Source: Megachile rotundata (taxonomy: Eukaryota; Arthropoda; Insecta; Hymenoptera; Megachilidae). From it: a stretch of DNA of 64,000 bases. The stretch covers positions 6,796,501 to 6,860,500 of the forward strand of contig NC_134995.1 of NCBI RefSeq assembly GCF_050947335.1, read 5' to 3'. Below, in pieces: positions 59,175-64,000 of the stretch. The stretch's first letter is position 1; every line of letters begins with the position of its first letter. The notes beneath the pieces are model-generated. The model had not been told where the DNA came from. It saw only the letters and a list, made by a program, of their open reading frames with translations, and did no database searches. Made by a program: the position numbers and the translations under genes.

Positions 59175-59560
59175 TCGTATCTTGAACTATTATTAACATC
59201 TTTGTGATAGTACCATACATATTATGAATAATGTCAAAAATTATGGAGATCAGTTGTTAATAGTTGGACTATCAAATGAACAAGTTCCTTGAACTACTAT
59301 CCACATCTATGCAATAACACTCTAAATATCGAAAATACAACAATATTCAACAGTAACAAATTTAACAAAATTTGGCTATCGAAATCAGTTTATGACAATA
59401 GTTTCAGTCGAACACGTACCTTAAATTATTGTCCACATCTGCGTCATAGCACTATAAATACTGTGATCATTATTTCTTCATCTCATTTATTGAGATGAAG
59501 ATGATGATCATACTTTCAAGTCAATTTTAACCCAAAACTATTACCCACATGTCACAGCAG
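59175..59560 (+). repeat. Degenerate tandem repeat, about 110-130 bp unit, 4 copies
   Basis: CTTGAACTATTATTAACATC (59180), CTTGAACTACTATCCACATC (59289), CTTAAATTATTGTCCACATC (59420) and a weaker copy near 59530 share order and flanks. Confidence 0.78.
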
Positions 59561-59889
59561 TATAAGTTTTATAGACACTTTTTTACTACACTTCAGAGCT
59601 AAGAAGCTGATAGTCCTTAGCTGTAATACAGTATATCCTAATATACCTTTAAGAACGTCAGCCACAGTGACTGTTCAAACATTAAACTACTGTGTACTAA
59701 AAGAATATCGAGAACATAAATAAATAAATAAATTATGAGCAATATAACAATTCACTGATTTTGCCTATCGAAAGCAGACAGTGCTTTCCTATACTCCACA
59801 AAAGTGGGAAAATTAGTTAAGACCTACATGACTACATAGAGTATGTCAACATACGCATACGAGAACTATATGTATGTATGTCATCTTCA
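59561..59889. other. AT-rich unique DNA
   Basis: Nothing is recognised here apart from a short ATGTATGTATGTCAT run near 59872. Confidence 0.5.
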
Positions 59890-60415
59890 AAGAGTACATA
59901 ATTAGTCACGTCGGAAGTAAACAATTACTGCCAACGCCTGTAAACAATTAGTGACATCAATCTTCCAAATCTCCTATCAGATCAAATAATTTTCAAAAAT
60001 GGTCAAATGGTCAAATGTTCAAATGGTCAAATGGTCAAATGGTCAAATGGTCAAATGGTCAAATGGTCAAATGGTCCAATGATCAAATGGTCAAATTATG
60101 AATTAAGTAAAAATGTCAAATGGTCAAATTGTCAAGTCGTCAAATTGTCAAACGGTCAAGTATTTCTGAATAGTAGCTGATCTTGTGGTACCTTATGGTA
60201 TGGATGAGAATGGTAGGACTTTTGTAGTAGTGACAGAGAATGGTAGGACATCTTTACAAAGTAAATAATTAGTCCCGTCTCAAGTAAACAACTACTCCCA
60301 TCTCAAGTAAACAATTAGACACAGCAATCTTCTAAATCTATCAGATCAAAGTTTCTCTGAATAGTAGCTGATCTCGGTACCTTAGGGTATGGATGAGAAT
60401 GGTAGGACTTTAGCT
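59890..60415 (+). repeat. Two-copy duplication, one copy holding an 8 bp array
   Basis: AAGTAAACAATTAGNCAC, CAATCTTC and TATCAGATCAAA segments occur near 59930-59990 and again near 60290-60350. GAATAGTAGCTGATCT and ATGGATGAGAATGGTAGGAC occur near 60168 and 60359. The first copy is expanded by an array of TGGTCAAA octamers (59999-60096, about 12 units) that the second copy lacks. Confidence 0.85.
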
Positions 60416-60960
60416 GTCGGTAGGCAAGCAGTCTGGATCGGTATAACGTGGTGCACCAAAAGAGGGGTGGTAGCCCGTAGTGTGAGGGGTGTCACGTGTG
60501 TTTTATAGTTTCGCCTGGCCGGGGGCGGCGAGGTGTTGACGGACGGGACGTGGTACAACGAACCCAACGTTGCTCACATCTCTTTCTATCTTTCACGTGT
60601 CTCTCTTTTCTCACCCTCTCATTCGTTCGCCTGTTTGTTGTCTCTCTTCTGACCCTGTCTGTCTCCCGTATACTCTCCGTTCGGCTACCAACTGCCAGAC
60701 CTACCCCTCGGACGAAACCCAAACAGTGTTGCCAAACGTCTGCGACGCATAGCCCCCGACCCCCATTTGCATTTCGTTTGTTCTCGAACGCGAAATATTT
60801 TGCGTATCGTGTTTTATCGGCAGGGAAAGAGCGAGCAAGAGCATAGCCCGGGGCCTCTTTCCGTGTTTAGCTACGATACCGTTTTGCTCCCGGGACGCAT
60901 CGCTCGGAATTTTTGCGTCGTCAACCTTTTGCGCTGTTTCGATTGATGTTTCAACGCGTA
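60416..60960. other. GC-rich unique block with pyrimidine-rich core
   Basis: CpG-rich sequence at 60500-60560 leads into a CT-rich segment (60570-60720), then ATTTGCAT at 60766 (60764-60771). A 116-codon plus frame and an 89-codon minus frame overlap without a recognised domain. The base composition would suit a promoter and 5' leader, but no transcript evidence can be read from sequence. Confidence 0.38.
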
Positions 60961-62209
60961 CAAGTTTCAATTTTCTACTTTATTCGGCTCGCAATTTTAT
61001 CACAAGAATCTCTAGGAACTTTACTTTGGATTTTTAGGAAAATATACGGTGTTTCGTATGAGGGATGCTGCTATATTTGCTGTTACATGAAAAATCATAT
61101 GAGAACAAAATTTTTTTAAATGCTACCATATATTTCTTTTTAAAATCAACAGTATGTTTTTTAAATAAAGCTATATATTATTCTTCACAGTCATCAGTAG
61201 ATTTTCGAACGATATCGCAATTTTTATATACTATGTATATAATGTGAAATGATATTCATACATAAAGTCAATAAAATTAATGTTTCACAAAATATTAAAA
61301 ATTCTTAACATTTTAAACAAAGGAGAGAACATAATGAATTATTAATTTCTGTATTAATGTATTTCTTTTTATAGTATGTTAAAAATGATTGATATATCAT
61401 GAAATGGATATATAACATCATAAAGCTATCAAATAATTGCAAAGATAAGTCCGATACAAAACTAATGAATAAAAGAGAAGTCACTATATGGTCAGACAGA
61501 CTTGCTCCACTTATAGCAAACTCGAAGTAAAACTTGGTACAATGGAACCGATCGATCGTTCCCAGAATAATCGTTTTCCCGTATATCTATATCGTTTATT
61601 CATCCACTTTTAAATAATCCAATCTGAAATCCTATGCTCCCACATCGCTTTATTCAATCGGTGCCAAAGTAACTAATTTTACTCTACTTACTCTATAAGT
61701 TAATTCTCTAATTAAAATTGTTTAAAAATTTCTACGAATAATTCTTTGTATACAGCCATGTAGTATCCTAAACAATTTAAGGATTAAATTATTGCTCTCT
61801 TGATTGTTCTCTAGTTAAGAAAGTGACAAACACATTTCTTGTTAGCGCGTCAGCTAGTAAATCTTGAACAAAGCAGCAAAGTTTCAGTCAGTCTTATATT
61901 TCAGATCTGTGTTACAGAATAATTGAAATCTACAGTAACAATCTACACCAGCAAGCACTATGAAAACTTTCAACCGGCAAGCAGCTACTGATAAAATGAA
62001 AAGTAGAACTTTCCGATAAAGCTGAAGTTCACTTCAACAAAATGCTTTCCCGATATTTAACGAACGCTGCGTTCTACTTACGTAGCTGTATCTACATTCA
62101 TTCTACAGAGAGAAATTTTTAAATTAACCTTAACACTGGCAGGAAGTAGCCTGCAAGCTTTCGGCGCTACAGTTTTCTGTCTGCAAGATGTCTGTTTAAA
62201 GTTAAGAAG
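60961..62209. other. AT-rich unique DNA
   Basis: No repeat or gene is seen. Frames are under 70 codons. Confidence 0.5.
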
Positions 62210-62700
62210 CAGAAAATTTAGGAATTTTAAAGTTTGGAATTTGGAGGTTTGACGTTTAGAAAGTTTGTACTTGGAAATGAGATATTTCTTAACTTAAGTG
62301 TAGATGAATATGAAAATTTTAGAATTAAAAAATTTGAAAAGTAAAATTTTAGAAATATGAGATTTGAGAGTTAAAAAACTTGAAAAGTAGAATTTTAGAA
62401 ATATGAGATTTGAGAGTTAAAAAACTTGAAAAATTAGAGAAACTTGAAAACTAAAAAATTTGAGAAATTTGAGAGTTAAAAATTTTCAGAATAAAAAAAT
62501 TTCGAAAATGCAAAAATTCAAAATTGAAAATTTTCCGATCTTACAACTCCAAAAATTCGAACATATAAAACTTTGAAAGGTTAACAAATTTGGCAATATA
62601 AAAATGAAAAACTTTGACAATATAAAAATTGAAAAAAATACAAAATTTGACAAAATATAAATTTGAAAGATTTCAATTTCGCACACTTAAAAATATAAAA
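62210..62700 (+). repeat. Degenerate AATT-type minisatellite
   Basis: GAAATATGAGATTTGAGAGTTAAAAAACTTGAAAA-type phrases recur irregularly; one about 45 bp phrase is doubled at 62340-62430. The tract is A-rich on plus. Confidence 0.65.
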
Positions 62701-63270
62701 AAATCCTTCCATCTCTAAACTTTCCATCCTCAACAAAAGTCTGCCATTCTCCAGATACATGACCACACACTTTCCCAAGAGTCGGCCATATATCCGGACC
62801 TCGTACATCAACCATATTTTTACGGATCGGAACAACACGGGTTCACCAACTTCCTGTTGAAAAACAAGAAAGAGAAAGGACCAGTGAAACAACGAGACGT
62901 ATTTACAGTAGATGGACAAACTGGAGCTGTTTGTTTCGATGCCTTGGTGCCATCGTTTGTCTTAATTGTTTACTCAGTTTGCCTTTTAACCCGTGCAACG
63001 ACTCCATCGCTAGTATTGCGACTGTTATTCGCCGGGTTGGTCCGTGTATATCGGCCGTTCATCGGATTTCCGGTGCGGATTTGTTTGCCCGCAAAGTTTC
63101 GCCGCACTACATCAGAGGCGGGCAATTCAGCTGTTGCGAAACCCTTCGTCCGCAACTTCGTAGACGCGATTCCGCACGCCAGGCGTTACGTATGCCACAT
63201 TTGCACTTTGATATCCAGTTTAAACTATAGGTCGCTGGAAAAATGGCCTTTTGAGAGATGGAAAGAAACT
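62701..63270. other. GC-richer unique block, 146-codon frame not assigned
   Basis: A 146-codon plus frame (62857-63297) with a hydrophobic stretch near residues 25-60 runs into the next tandem repeat. A 99-codon plus frame overlaps it. Neither has a recognisable domain. Confidence 0.35.
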
Positions 63271-63740
63271 ATGTGGATGATGATCAACTATGGATGAAAC
63301 TATGTGGATAACTACATTATTGTTATAACTACTATTGTACTATAACTACATTTGGAACTTTCAAGATTTGAAGACTCACACACTTGGAAATTTATTAGTC
63401 ACTTATGTGGATGATGACCAACTATGGAGGAAACTATGTGGATGACTACATTATTGTTCATTTGGAACTTTCAAGATTTGGAGACTCAGATACTTGGGAA
63501 TTTATTAGTCAGTTATGTGGATGATGATTAACTATGGATGAAACTATGTGGATGGCTACATTATTGGTCATTTGGAACAAGATTTGAAGACTCAGATACT
63601 TGGAAATTTACAACTCAGTTATGTGGATGATGATCAACTATGGATGAGACTATGTGGATGACTACATTATTGTTCATTTGGAACTTTCAAGATTTGCAGA
63701 CTCTGACACTTGGAAATCTGTTACTCAGTTATTAGTAACG
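63271..63740 (+). repeat. Four-copy tandem repeat, 106-134 bp unit
   Basis: ATGTGGATGATGA begins copies at 63271, 63405, 63515 and 63621. Each contains AACTATGTGGATGACTACAT-like sequence, a CATTTGGAAC segment and ACACTTGGAAATTT-like sequence. The first copy has an extra ACTACTATTGTACTATAA insertion. Confidence 0.93.
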
Positions 63741-64000
63741 TAGCTAAATCTGTTTTACAACGATGTAATAATCAATAAGTATTTATTTCACATCACGAAA
63801 AATCCCGAAAGAAGCCATCAGCTACATGTCATACAATTTCAAGAATGAGTAGGTATATGTCGTAACGACATAAGTAGATAGCTTCACAAATGTATAAATA
63901 GAGGGTTACATAAACAAAGAAACTGTCAAATCTATCAAATTGTCAAATTGTCTCGACGTTACCCTAAAAATCTCCGTAACAAATCGTGCTTCATCCAACG
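63741..64000. other. AT-rich unique DNA to the window end
   Basis: The only structure noticed is a small palindrome, TATGTCGT-A-ACGACATA, at 63856-63872. Confidence 0.5.

Overview
The window looks like a gene-poor, intergenic or intronic stretch of an insect nuclear genome. An aculeate hymenopteran, perhaps a bee, is my best guess. That rests on the AT-rich, CpG-tolerant composition, the many short minisatellites and the TTAA-flanked MITE-like elements; no diagnostic gene confirms it. There are no bacterial features (operons, ribosome binding sites, CRISPR arrays, IS elements). I found no complete protein-coding gene and no intact RNA gene. The longest open frames are by-products of tandem repeats whose period, or three times whose period, is a multiple of three.

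The repeats fall into four layers. (1) An A/T-plus-G minisatellite family with an 8 or 16 bp period centred on AATT occurs at about fourteen places. The clearest are 19.5-20.6, 25.4-26.1, 27.2-27.8, 29.6-30.5, 32.4-33.9, 37.7-38.7, 50.5-51.8, 53.0-53.6 and 57.6-58.6 kb, with the G-rich strand on plus in some and on minus in others. Several arrays have higher-order repeats that are exact multiples of 16 bp (32, 112, 128 and 144 bp). (2) Two CpG-dense 15 bp arrays with an ACGCGT core lie at 4.2-5.05 and 9.8-10.6 kb and share a run of variant units in the same order. (3) Many local tandem duplications have 100-345 bp units in two to five copies (0.9, 13.7, 21.3, 28.0, 31.3, 45.8, 48.3, 55.9, 59.2, 60.0 and 63.3 kb). 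(4) Dispersed elements include a 928 bp direct repeat at 2.7 and 23.8 kb, each copy holding the same 490 bp TTAA-flanked inverted-repeat element, and three shorter TTAA or TTGA-flanked MITE candidates at 14.3, 40.75 and 56.8 kb.

Between the repeats are GC-richer unique blocks of 0.3-1.2 kb (near 2.1, 11.0, 13.0, 15.2, 16.3, 20.7, 22.3, 28.4, 34.0, 36.6, 40.2, 41.5, 43.0, 47.4, 49.9, 55.1, 57.0, 60.5 and 62.8 kb). They are the likeliest sites for regulatory sequence or unrecognised exons. Three hold weak coding candidates: a minus-strand fragment at 49.84-50.05 kb resembling the end of a Methuselah-type receptor ectodomain; a possible exon at 55.07-55.35 kb with good splice signals and matching phases; and a GC-rich block at 41.47-42.04 kb with third-position GC bias. 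No pathway or gene cooperation can be inferred. The main interest is the organisation and turnover of the repeats.
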